A program made the translations under genes and the position numbers. Shown piece by piece: positions 7,798-15,186 of a stretch of DNA of 22,944 bases. The DNA is from an uncultured Eubacterium sp. Its GTDB lineage: Bacteria > Bacillota > Clostridia > Lachnospirales > Lachnospiraceae. The number at the start of each line of letters is the position of its first letter. Within the stretch, counting starts at the first letter, position 1. The stretch covers positions 1-22,944 of the forward strand of contig URAI01000032.1 in the NCBI GenBank assembly GCA_900545725.1, written 5' to 3'. The notes under the pieces are model-generated. The model was not told where the DNA came from. It did no database searches and saw only the letters and a program-made list of their open reading frames with translations.

Positions 7798-9141
7798 ATG
7801 GAAGAACTAAAACTAAAATGGGATCTGATATTACAGACATTAAAAAATGAATATGATATTCAGGATATTTCATTTAAGACATGGATTAAACCTCTACAGT
7901 TATATTCTCTTGAAGGAGATACCATTACTCTTCTTATATCTGAGGAAAACATGGGAATTAACTACATAGAGAAGAAGTATCTTGTTCCTCTTACCGTAAC
8001 TATCTGTGAGATTATGGGACATGAATACGAAGTTAAGCTTGTGTCTGCTAAGGAACAGCAGGCTGCTGAGCTTAAAAAACAGGCAAGTCTTAATCCCCCT
8101 GAAAAGAATAAGAGTCTTCAGAATCTCAATCCTAACTATACATTTGATACATTCGTTGTAGGTAATAATAATAACCTTGCACATGCCGCTTCCTTAGCTG
8201 TAGCCGAGACTCCCGGCCATGTGTACAACCCTCTTTTTATATATGGTGGCGTTGGTCTTGGAAAGACTCATCTTATGCAGGCAATAGCTCATTTTATCAT
8301 AGCTAATGACCCTTCACTTAAGGTACTTTATGTCACATCCGAGACATTTACCAACGAACTGATTGATTCTGTTAAGAACCAGAAAAACTCGGAATTCAGG
8401 GAAAAATATAGAAATATAGATGTTTTACTAATTGATGATATCCAGTTTATCATCGGTAAGGAATCTACTCAGGAAGAATTTTTCCATACCTTTAATGCAC
8501 TTTATCAGGACAGTAAACAGATTGTTATTACCTCTGATAAGCCGCCTAAAGAGATGGAAACTCTTACCGAAAGACTTCGTACCAGATTTGAGATGGGGCT
8601 TCCTGTTGATATCCAGATTCCTACATATGAGACAAAGATGGCAATTCTTAATAAGAAAGCAGAACTTGGCGGATATGATATTCCTTATGAGGTCAAGGAC
8701 TTTGTTGCTAATCATATAAAATCAAGCATCAGGGAACTTGAGGGTGCATTGACGAAGCTTTCTGCATTTTCTACACTTTCACACAGTCCAATTACTGTTG
8801 AATTTGCTGAAGAAACGCTTAAGGATCTTATCACACCTGACGCCAAAAAAGAAGTTACACCTGAGCTTATTATTGAAATTGTAGCAGACCACTTTGGCAT
8901 TACTCCTGCTGATATTCTATCTAAGAAGCGTAATGCGGATATAGTATATCCAAGACAGATTGCAATGTATCTTTGCCGCCAGATGACTACGGTACCACTT
9001 CAGTCTATTGGAAAAGCACTCGGAAACAAGGATCACACTACCATTATGTATGGTGCAGATAAGATAGCCAAAGAAGTAGTAACAAATGAGGCTACAAAAA
9101 GCACTGTGGATATCCTTATCAAGAAGATTAATCCTTCTTAA
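7798..9141 (+). CDS. dnaA: Chromosomal replication initiator DnaA
   Basis: DnaA is the AAA+ ATPase that binds DnaA boxes, assembles on single-stranded DnaA-trios and opens oriC. The 447-residue product has domain I (about 1-85, with SFKTWIKPLQL), a short linker, and domain III with Walker A GGVGLGKTH, Walker B LLIDDIQF and the box VII-type LRTRFEMG. Domain IV ends with the DNA-binding signature (LSKKRNADIVYPRQIAMYL, then GNKDHTTIMYG). In this signature YG replaces the more usual HA after DHTTIM. The ATG at 7798 has an AAAGG 12 bases upstream, rather distant and weak, consistent with low DnaA synthesis. It heads the dnaA-dnaN-yaaA-recF cluster. Confidence 0.99.
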   Translation: MEELKLKWDLILQTLKNEYDIQDISFKTWIKPLQLYSLEGDTITLLISEENMGINYIEKKYLVPLTVTICEIMGHEYEVKLVSAKEQQAAELKKQASLNPPEKNKSLQNLNPNYTFDTFVVGNNNNLAHAASLAVAETPGHVYNPLFIYGGVGLGKTHLMQAIAHFIIANDPSLKVLYVTSETFTNELIDSVKNQKNSEFREKYRNIDVLLIDDIQFIIGKESTQEEFFHTFNALYQDSKQIVITSDKPPKEMETLTERLRTRFEMGLPVDIQIPTYETKMAILNKKAELGGYDIPYEVKDFVANHIKSSIRELEGALTKLSAFSTLSHSPITVEFAEETLKDLITPDAKKEVTPELIIEIVADHFGITPADILSKKRNADIVYPRQIAMYLCRQMTTVPLQSIGKALGNKDHTTIMYGADKIAKEVVTNEATKSTVDILIKKINPS

Positions 9142-9329
9142 TGGTTTTCCACAATAACTATGTGCAGATGCTGTGATTTTTATGTTAATTAGGTATTTGT
9201 TATTAACATTGCATATTTATTCATTTTATGCCGTTTTGATTTATCCCTAAACTATAAACATCAGATTAAGAGCTTTTTAACGTACTTTTTTTATAGCTTA
9301 AAGTCTTATATTTACTGGGATTGAGGCAC

Positions 9330-9346
9330 ATATTAACATATTAACA
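9330..9346 (+). promoter_or_regulatory. Tandem degenerate DnaA boxes beside the trio array
   Basis: ATATTAACA occurs twice, at 9330-9338 and 9338-9346, sharing one base. Each is two or three mismatches from a DnaA box and they end one base before the CTA array, where a guiding double-stranded DnaA site is expected. Confidence 0.45.
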
Positions 9347-9347
9347 G

Positions 9348-9368
9348 CTACTACTACTACTACTACTA
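9348..9368 (+). promoter_or_regulatory. DnaA-trio array, seven CTA triplets
   Basis: Seven uninterrupted CTA triplets mean 3'-GAT-5' repeats on the opposite strand, the preferred DnaA-trio sequence bound by DnaA as it invades single-stranded DNA. It is directly followed by AT-rich DNA running towards dnaN. The orientation and the position downstream of dnaA agree with the Bacillus subtilis layout. Confidence 0.75.
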
Positions 9369-9433
9369 ATTTTTATTTATTTATATCTGGAGTTTTTTTT
9401 CTTCATTTATACCTGAAAGGAGTTTTACACACT

Positions 9434-10537
9434 ATGAAATTAATCTTTACAAAGAGTAACCTGTCTAAGGCAGTCAATATTGTTCTTAAAGCAGTACCTT
9501 CTAAGACTACAATGAATATTTTACAGTGCATCCTTATTGATGCTACGACTAATTCTATTAAATTTACTGCTAATGATATGGAACTTGGAATTGAATCAAT
9601 TGTTGAAGGTGAGATTATTGAAAAGGGTCAGATAGCTATTGATGCTAAGATTTTTTCAGAGATTGTAAGAAAGCTTCCGGATAATGACATTACTATAGAA
9701 ACTGATTCTAATTTTAATGCTTTAATTTCATGTGAAAAGAGTAGGTTTAATATTGCCGGCAGGTCTGGGGAAGATTTTTCATACCTTCCTGTAATTACCA
9801 AAGATAAGGTTGTTCATTTATCACAGTTTGAATTAAAAGAAGTTATTACACAGACAATTTTTTCTATAGCAGTTAATGATAATAACAAGATTATGACAGG
9901 AGAGCTTTTTGAGATTAATAATGGTACTTTTAAAGTTATAGCTCTTGACGGACACAGAATTGCAATCCGAAGTATTTTCCTTAAAGGCATATCTGATAAT
10001 GCCAAGGTTATTGTTCCCGGAAAGACGCTTAATGAGCTTAATAAGATTCTTTCTTCTGATGCAGAGTCTGAGGTTAATATTTATTTTACTGACAATCACA
10101 TTTTATTTGAATTTGATGATACTACTGTTGTTTCTCGTCTTATTGAGGGCGAATATTTCAGAGTTAATCAGATGCTCTCTAATGATTATAAGACTAAGAT
10201 TGTTATCAATAAAAAAGATTTATTAGATTCAATAGATAGAGCTAATCTTCTAATTAAAGAAGATGATAAAAAACCTATTATTATCAATGTTACAGATGGT
10301 TCATTGGAAGTTAAGGTTTCATCAAGTCTTGGTTCTTCTAACGAAGAGATTGATATTGATAAAGACGGAAGTGATATTATGATTGGTTTTAATCCTAAGT
10401 TTCTTATTGATGCCTTAAGGGTTATTGATGATGAGACTATTAATATCTATCTTGTCAATCCTAAGGCACCATGCTTTATACGTGATAAAGATGATACTTA
10501 TACTTACCTTATCCTTCCTGTCAACTTTAATGCATAA
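9434..10537 (+). CDS. dnaN: DNA polymerase III sliding clamp, beta subunit
   Basis: DnaN forms the ring-shaped dimer that holds polymerase III and many repair factors on DNA. The 367-residue length is standard for three clamp domains. Visible family segments are KTTMNILQCILIDA in domain 1, FNIAGRSGEDFSYLP at the end of domain 1, ALDGHRIAIRS in domain 2, and the C-terminal DTYTYLILPVNFNA that shapes the client-binding cleft. The ATG has AAAGGAG eleven bases upstream. It is the second gene of the dnaA cluster. The 115-nt spacer to yaaA has small hairpins but no terminator. Confidence 0.98.
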   Translation: MKLIFTKSNLSKAVNIVLKAVPSKTTMNILQCILIDATTNSIKFTANDMELGIESIVEGEIIEKGQIAIDAKIFSEIVRKLPDNDITIETDSNFNALISCEKSRFNIAGRSGEDFSYLPVITKDKVVHLSQFELKEVITQTIFSIAVNDNNKIMTGELFEINNGTFKVIALDGHRIAIRSIFLKGISDNAKVIVPGKTLNELNKILSSDAESEVNIYFTDNHILFEFDDTTVVSRLIEGEYFRVNQMLSNDYKTKIVINKKDLLDSIDRANLLIKEDDKKPIIINVTDGSLEVKVSSSLGSSNEEIDIDKDGSDIMIGFNPKFLIDALRVIDDETINIYLVNPKAPCFIRDKDDTYTYLILPVNFNA

Positions 10538-10652
10538 AGCTTTCCGCTTCTACGGACATTTCTAATGTCGGAGAAATTACCGGTAAATACTGCTTTGCTG
10601 CAAATAGTATATTCAAAAGGAATATTATTAATGTGATTAAAAAAGGAGAATT

Positions 10653-10862
10653 ATGGAAACAATTAAATTAAGAGATGAATTTATTAAACTTGGTCAGGCA
10701 CTTAAGGCAGCAGGGCTTGTTGAATCAGGTGTTGAGGCTAAGATTGTCATTCAGGATGGTCTTGTTACAGTCAATGGTAACGTTGAGACACAAAGAGGCA
10801 AAAAGCTTGTTGGTGGTGAAGTAGTAGGCTACAATGGGCAGGAAATCAAGATTGAAAGATAA
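10653..10862 (+). CDS. yaaA: S4-domain RNA-binding protein YaaA (RlbA)
   Basis: This 69-residue protein is a single S4 RNA-binding domain, found between dnaN and recF in nearly all Firmicutes. In Bacillus subtilis it has been linked to ribosome assembly, but its exact target is uncertain. The S4 core is visible as FIKLGQALKAAGLVESGVEA, then VIQDGLVTVNG and RGKKL. The ATG has a strong AAGGAG nearby. The gap to recF is 40 nt, and the two are probably co-transcribed. Confidence 0.93.
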   Translation: METIKLRDEFIKLGQALKAAGLVESGVEAKIVIQDGLVTVNGNVETQRGKKLVGGEVVGYNGQEIKIER

Positions 10863-10902
10863 TGTATATTATATTAATATTTATTAAAGAACAGGTGTTA
10901 CA

Positions 10903-11994
10903 GTGATAATTGAGTCTGTAGATTTACAAAATTATAGAAATTATGAATTTCTTAATATGACATTTGATAATAAAATAAATATTATCTATGGCGATAATGC
11001 ACAGGGAAAGACAAATATTCTGGAATCACTTTATGTCTGCGCTACCTCCAAATCCCACAGAGGGAGTAAAGATAAAGATATTATAAGATTTGGAAATGAT
11101 GAAGCGCATATCAAGGTTATGGTAAAAAAACATGGTATGAATTATCGTCTTGATATGCATTTAAAAAAGAATAAGACAAAGGGAATTGCGGTTAATGGTA
11201 TTCCAATCCGGCGTGCAGTAGAGCTTTTTGGTATTATTAATATAATTATTTTTTCTCCGGAGGATATGAATATTATAAAAAACGGACCATCTGAAAGACG
11301 ACGTTTTATGGATATGGAGCTTAGCCAGTTAGACAAGATATATCTTAGTAATCTTGTTAATTACAATAAGGTTGTGGTTCAGCGTAATAAGCTTTTAAAG
11401 CAGCTACAGTTTTCTGGTGACAGTGGACTTGTTGATATGCTTGATGTATGGGATATGCAGCTTGTCAGATATGGAAGTGAGATTATAAAAAGGCGTATGG
11501 ATTTTATAGATAATATCAATAGCATTATACGGCCGGTTCATAGCAAACTGTCAGGTAATAAAGAAATTTTGAATTTAAGATACATACCATGTACCACAAC
11601 AGATAACTTTAAAGATGAGGTTATACGTTCCAGAGAAAGGGATATCAAGTTTAAGATGACAAACGTAGGACCTCATAAAGATGATGTGGCATTTTTTATC
11701 AATGACAAGGATGTCAGAAAATATGGTTCGCAGGGGCAGCAAAGGACATGTGCCTTATCACTTAAGCTTGCAGAGATTGAACTTGTAAAGAAAGTAATTA
11801 ATGACACTCCTGTATTGCTGCTTGATGATGTTTTGTCGGAGCTTGATGCAAACAGACAGAATTTTCTGCTTGACAGTATTGGCGATATACAGACGATTAT
11901 TACCTGTACAGGTCTTGATGAGTTTGTTAATAACAGATTTTCCATTAATAGAATATTTAAAGTAGTTAATGGTGTAGTTTCAAATGAAAATTAG
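10903..11994 (+). CDS. recF: DNA replication and repair protein RecF, GTG start
   Basis: RecF is an SMC-like ATPase that helps load RecA at single-strand gaps. The 363-residue product begins at GTG (10903), with AGGTG a few bases upstream. Walker A is GDNAQGKTN (about residues 30-38), followed by LESLYVCATSKSHRG. The ABC-type signature region includes SQGQQRTCALSLKLAE, and Walker B is LLLDDVLSELDANRQ. It is the last conventional origin-cluster gene. In most relatives gyrB follows; here a defence operon starts 48 nt after the stop. The spacer carries only an AT-rich palindrome, so read-through from the dnaA cluster into the island is possible. Confidence 0.97.
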   Translation: MIIESVDLQNYRNYEFLNMTFDNKINIIYGDNAQGKTNILESLYVCATSKSHRGSKDKDIIRFGNDEAHIKVMVKKHGMNYRLDMHLKKNKTKGIAVNGIPIRRAVELFGIINIIIFSPEDMNIIKNGPSERRRFMDMELSQLDKIYLSNLVNYNKVVVQRNKLLKQLQFSGDSGLVDMLDVWDMQLVRYGSEIIKRRMDFIDNINSIIRPVHSKLSGNKEILNLRYIPCTTTDNFKDEVIRSRERDIKFKMTNVGPHKDDVAFFINDKDVRKYGSQGQQRTCALSLKLAEIELVKKVINDTPVLLLDDVLSELDANRQNFLLDSIGDIQTIITCTGLDEFVNNRFSINRIFKVVNGVVSNEN

Positions 11995-12042
11995 AAAAAT
12001 TAATAATTAATATAAATTATTAGTTTAAGGAGGAATGTACGC

Positions 12043-15000
12043 ATGAGTATTGGCGACACTGAAAGAGCTACCCAAGATCGTGTAGTTAGCTTCTTTAAGG
12101 ATAGAGATATCCTTGATTATGAATATTTAGGCAATTTAAAAGACGCCGCAAATAAGAACATCCGTGAAGACCGTCTTCGTGCGTACTTACGCCTTAGCGG
12201 ATACAGCCAGAAGTTAATTGACGGTGCTGTTTCTGAACTAGTAAAAGCAGCAGATGATATGACACATGGTTTGTATGATGCAAATCATAAAGTCTATTCC
12301 CTTTTGAAATACGGTGCAAAGGTAAAGGAAACAGCCGACGGAGCACCGAAGACAGTTTACTTTATGGATATTGAAGCACCTACTAATAACGATTTTGCGA
12401 TTGCGGAGGAAGTTACAGTAGTTGACCGTCAGGAAAAGAGACCAGACATCGTAATTTATGTGAATGGTATTGCGATGGCTGTCATTGAATTGAAGAAAAG
12501 TAGTGTCTCTGTTTCTAATGGTATTCGTCAAAATCTGACAAACCAGAAAGATGGATTCATTGCGCCATTCTTTACGACGATGCAATTCTGTATGGCCGGT
12601 AATGAAATAGAGGGTCTTCGCTATGGAACAATACTGACCGGTGAAAAATATTATATGGAATGGAAGCCGGATGGATTTCATGAAAATGAAGATGAGCGTG
12701 ATCCGGAAGATGCACGCATAATGGACTATTGCGACCATATTGATAATCTGCTCTTACAGCAACTTTACCAGATGTTTGATAAAAAACGTTTTATTGACCT
12801 TATTGAAAACTTTGTTGTGTATGACAAAGGAATCAAAAAGGTATGTCGATACAATCAGTTTTATGGCATCAAGCGTACGCAGAACAGATTGGCAAAGCAA
12901 TGTGGCGGCATTATTTGGCATACTCAGGGTAGTGGTAAAACACTTACTATGGTTTGGCTTTCAAAATGGATTCTTGCGAATTGTCAAGAAGAAAATCCTC
13001 GCGTGCTTATTGTAACAGACAGGGATGAGCTGGATGAACAGATTGAAAAGACTTATATCGGCGTCGATGAAAAAATCACCAGAACCAAGAGTTGTGATGA
13101 CTTGCTTCAAAAATTGAATTCTTATGATGATTCACTGTTGTGTTCATTGGTGCATAAGTTTGGCCGTCGTGGTGGCGAAGCTACAGAATCCGATTACGAC
13201 AAGTATATTGATGAGTTAAAAAAAGCGCTTCCTGCCGATTTTAAGGCAAAGGGTAAAATCTTTGTATTTGTTGATGAGTGTCACAGAACTCAGTCTGGTA
13301 AATTACATGCAGCAATGCAGGCAATTATGCCGGAAGCAATCTTTATTGGTTTCACAGGTACACCGTTATTAAAGAAAGATAAGAAAACAAGTATCGAAGT
13401 TTTCGGAACATACATCCACAGCTACAAATACAATGAAGCGGTTAGAGATGGTGTTGTACTTGATTTAAGATACGAATATAGAGATATTCCACAGGATATT
13501 ACAGTCCATGACAGGATTGACCAGTGGTTTGATGTAAAGACTCGTACGCTTTCAAGCAGAGCAAAGGCAAAGTTGAAAGAAAAATGGGCAAGCATGCAGA
13601 AGATTTATAGTTCACGTTCAAGACTTGAGCGTGTTGCTTGGGACATCATTCAGGATTTTGATTTGAAACCTCGTTTGATGGATGGTAATGGAAATGCAAT
13701 TCTTGTAGCGGATTCTATCTATTCAGCATGCAAATATTATGAAATTTTCCAGCAGCGTGGGTTTAAAAAATGTGCAATCATTTCATCATATACACCACAG
13801 GCAGGAGACCTCAGAACAGATACCGTAAGTGCAGATGAGGAAACAGAGACTTTTGAAAAATATGAGATTTATCTTCGCATGTTAGGACTTGATCCTGACA
13901 ATCTTCCGGAGAAAGTTTCTATTCAGAAGAAAGTGGAGGAATTTGAGAAAGAGGCAAAGGAAAAGTTTATCAATGAGCCTGCGAATATGAAGCTACTTAT
14001 TGTAGTTGATAAGCTTCTCACAGGATTTGATGCACCTCCTTGTACATATCTTTACATTGATAAGAGTATGCAAGACCACGGTTTATTCCAAGCTATCTGT
14101 CGTGTAAATAGATTAGATGGTGATACCAAGGAATTTGGTTATATTGTGGATTACAAGCAGCTTTTTGGAAATTTGAAAAATGCTATGGATAAGTACACAT
14201 CTGGAGCATTTGAGAACTATGCCCCTGAAGATGTAGATGGACTTCTTAAAGACAGAGCTGCCGAATCAATTAAACATTTCAAAGAGATTTACGAGGAATT
14301 GGAAGAACTCTGTGAAGGCGTTGAAGCACCAAGAGAAGATCTGCAGTATTTGCATTATTTCTGTGGAGTTTCCGGTATGAGCGAAGACATGGATGAAATC
14401 TATGCTCGCCTTAGAGAAAAATTATATAAGCTTGTTAGTAGTTTAGTTCGTGCATTTGCAGAAGCTAAACAATACATGGTTGACGAATGCACGGCAGCGG
14501 AAATGAATGATTATGAGAATAAAGTTCATTTTTATATTGAACTTAAACAGACTATTGGAAACAAGAGCGGCGACTTCTTAGATTTTAAGGCATATGAACC
14601 GGATATGCGCAAACTTATTGATAATTACATTATGGCTTCTGATAGTATCAAAATTGGTGAATTTGATGACCTAACACTTCTCGATTTCGTAATGGATCAA
14701 GGTGAGACGATGACCGGAGAAGATACGCCTTCTGGTCAGAAAGAAGGTGCGGCCGAAGCAATTGAAAACAATATCCGTCGTAAAATGGTAGAAAAGGTAA
14801 CTGTAAATCCAAAATACTATGAAAAGATGTCAGCGATTTTGGATAAACTGATTCAAGATAGACAGAAGGGCGTTTTGTCCTATAAGGAACTTCTTGATGA
14901 ATATATTAAACTCGCAAAGAATGTTGACCATCCGGAAGAAAATGAAGACTATCCTGAAAGTGTGAGACATAGTAAAGCCATGCAAGCATTATATGATAAT

Positions 15001-15183
15001 GTTGGCGGAGATGAAGCGTTGGCTATTGAACTTCATAAAGCTGTTATGGATAGTAAGATGAGTGGTTTTCGTGGGGATTCAATCAAAGAAAGAAGAATCA
15101 AGAGAGCGTTGTTTGCAATTCTCAATGATGATACAGAGGTTGAACATCTGTACAAGATTATTGAGAAGCAGGAGGAATATTAA
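12043..15183 (+). CDS. hsdR: Type I restriction enzyme R subunit (HsdR), orphan
   Basis: HsdR is the motor and nuclease subunit that joins a methylase-specificity (HsdM-HsdS) complex, pulls DNA past it and cuts. The 1046-residue length fits. The N-terminal nuclease has the PD-(D/E)xK pattern with Asp135 in RPDIVIYV and Glu149-x-Lys151 in VIELK. The superfamily 2 helicase core has Walker A TQGSGKT (294-300), the DECH box (411-414) in VDECHRTQSGK and GFTGTPLL. The later helicase half carries LLTGFDAPPCTYLY and QAICRVNRLD. A helical C-terminal region probably docks to the methylase. AAGGAGG precedes the ATG. No hsdM or hsdS is present anywhere in the window, so the partner is either beyond the right edge, elsewhere, or lost. 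The codons look richer in G and C than those of the origin genes. Confidence 0.95.
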   Translation: MSIGDTERATQDRVVSFFKDRDILDYEYLGNLKDAANKNIREDRLRAYLRLSGYSQKLIDGAVSELVKAADDMTHGLYDANHKVYSLLKYGAKVKETADGAPKTVYFMDIEAPTNNDFAIAEEVTVVDRQEKRPDIVIYVNGIAMAVIELKKSSVSVSNGIRQNLTNQKDGFIAPFFTTMQFCMAGNEIEGLRYGTILTGEKYYMEWKPDGFHENEDERDPEDARIMDYCDHIDNLLLQQLYQMFDKKRFIDLIENFVVYDKGIKKVCRYNQFYGIKRTQNRLAKQCGGIIWHTQGSGKTLTMVWLSKWILANCQEENPRVLIVTDRDELDEQIEKTYIGVDEKITRTKSCDDLLQKLNSYDDSLLCSLVHKFGRRGGEATESDYDKYIDELKKALPADFKAKGKIFVFVDECHRTQSGKLHAAMQAIMPEAIFIGFTGTPLLKKDKKTSIEVFGTYIHSYKYNEAVRDGVVLDLRYEYRDIPQDITVHDRIDQWFDVKTRTLSSRAKAKLKEKWASMQKIYSSRSRLERVAWDIIQDFDLKPRLMDGNGNAILVADSIYSACKYYEIFQQRGFKKCAIISSYTPQAGDLRTDTVSADEETETFEKYEIYLRMLGLDPDNLPEKVSIQKKVEEFEKEAKEKFINEPANMKLLIVVDKLLTGFDAPPCTYLYIDKSMQDHGLFQAICRVNRLDGDTKEFGYIVDYKQLFGNLKNAMDKYTSGAFENYAPEDVDGLLKDRAAESIKHFKEIYEELEELCEGVEAPREDLQYLHYFCGVSGMSEDMDEIYARLREKLYKLVSSLVRAFAEAKQYMVDECTAAEMNDYENKVHFYIELKQTIGNKSGDFLDFKAYEPDMRKLIDNYIMASDSIKIGEFDDLTLLDFVMDQGETMTGEDTPSGQKEGAAEAIENNIRRKMVEKVTVNPKYYEKMSAILDKLIQDRQKGVLSYKELLDEYIKLAKNVDHPEENEDYPESVRHSKAMQALYDNVGGDEALAIELHKAVMDSKMSGFRGDSIKERRIKRALFAILNDDTEVEHLYKIIEKQEEY

Positions 15184-15186
15184 TAG

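Larger units (their letters stand above)
9142..9433. other. oriC downstream subregion with probable unwinding element
   Basis: This 292-nt dnaA-dnaN spacer contains a near-consensus TTTTCCACA (9145-9153), a TATTAACA (9201-9208), two tandem ATATTAACA units (9330-9346), seven CTA triplets (9348-9368) and a T-rich AT stretch (9369-9402). It ends with the dnaN ribosome binding site AAAGGAG. The order boxes, trio array, AT-rich DNA matches the basal unwinding system known from Bacillus subtilis. No intrinsic terminator is evident after dnaA. Confidence 0.75.

Noticed and set aside
8432..8719. Open frames on both strands within dnaA
   Set aside because: Both overlap the ATPase domain of dnaA in other frames and show no family features.
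10538..10652. Small hairpins between dnaN and yaaA as a riboswitch or terminator
   Set aside because: The stems are about five base pairs, overlap each other, and no T-run follows.
11994..12030. Palindrome after recF (AATAATT / AATTATT) as a terminator
   Set aside because: The stem is only A-T pairs and no T-run follows, so it is unlikely to stop transcription.
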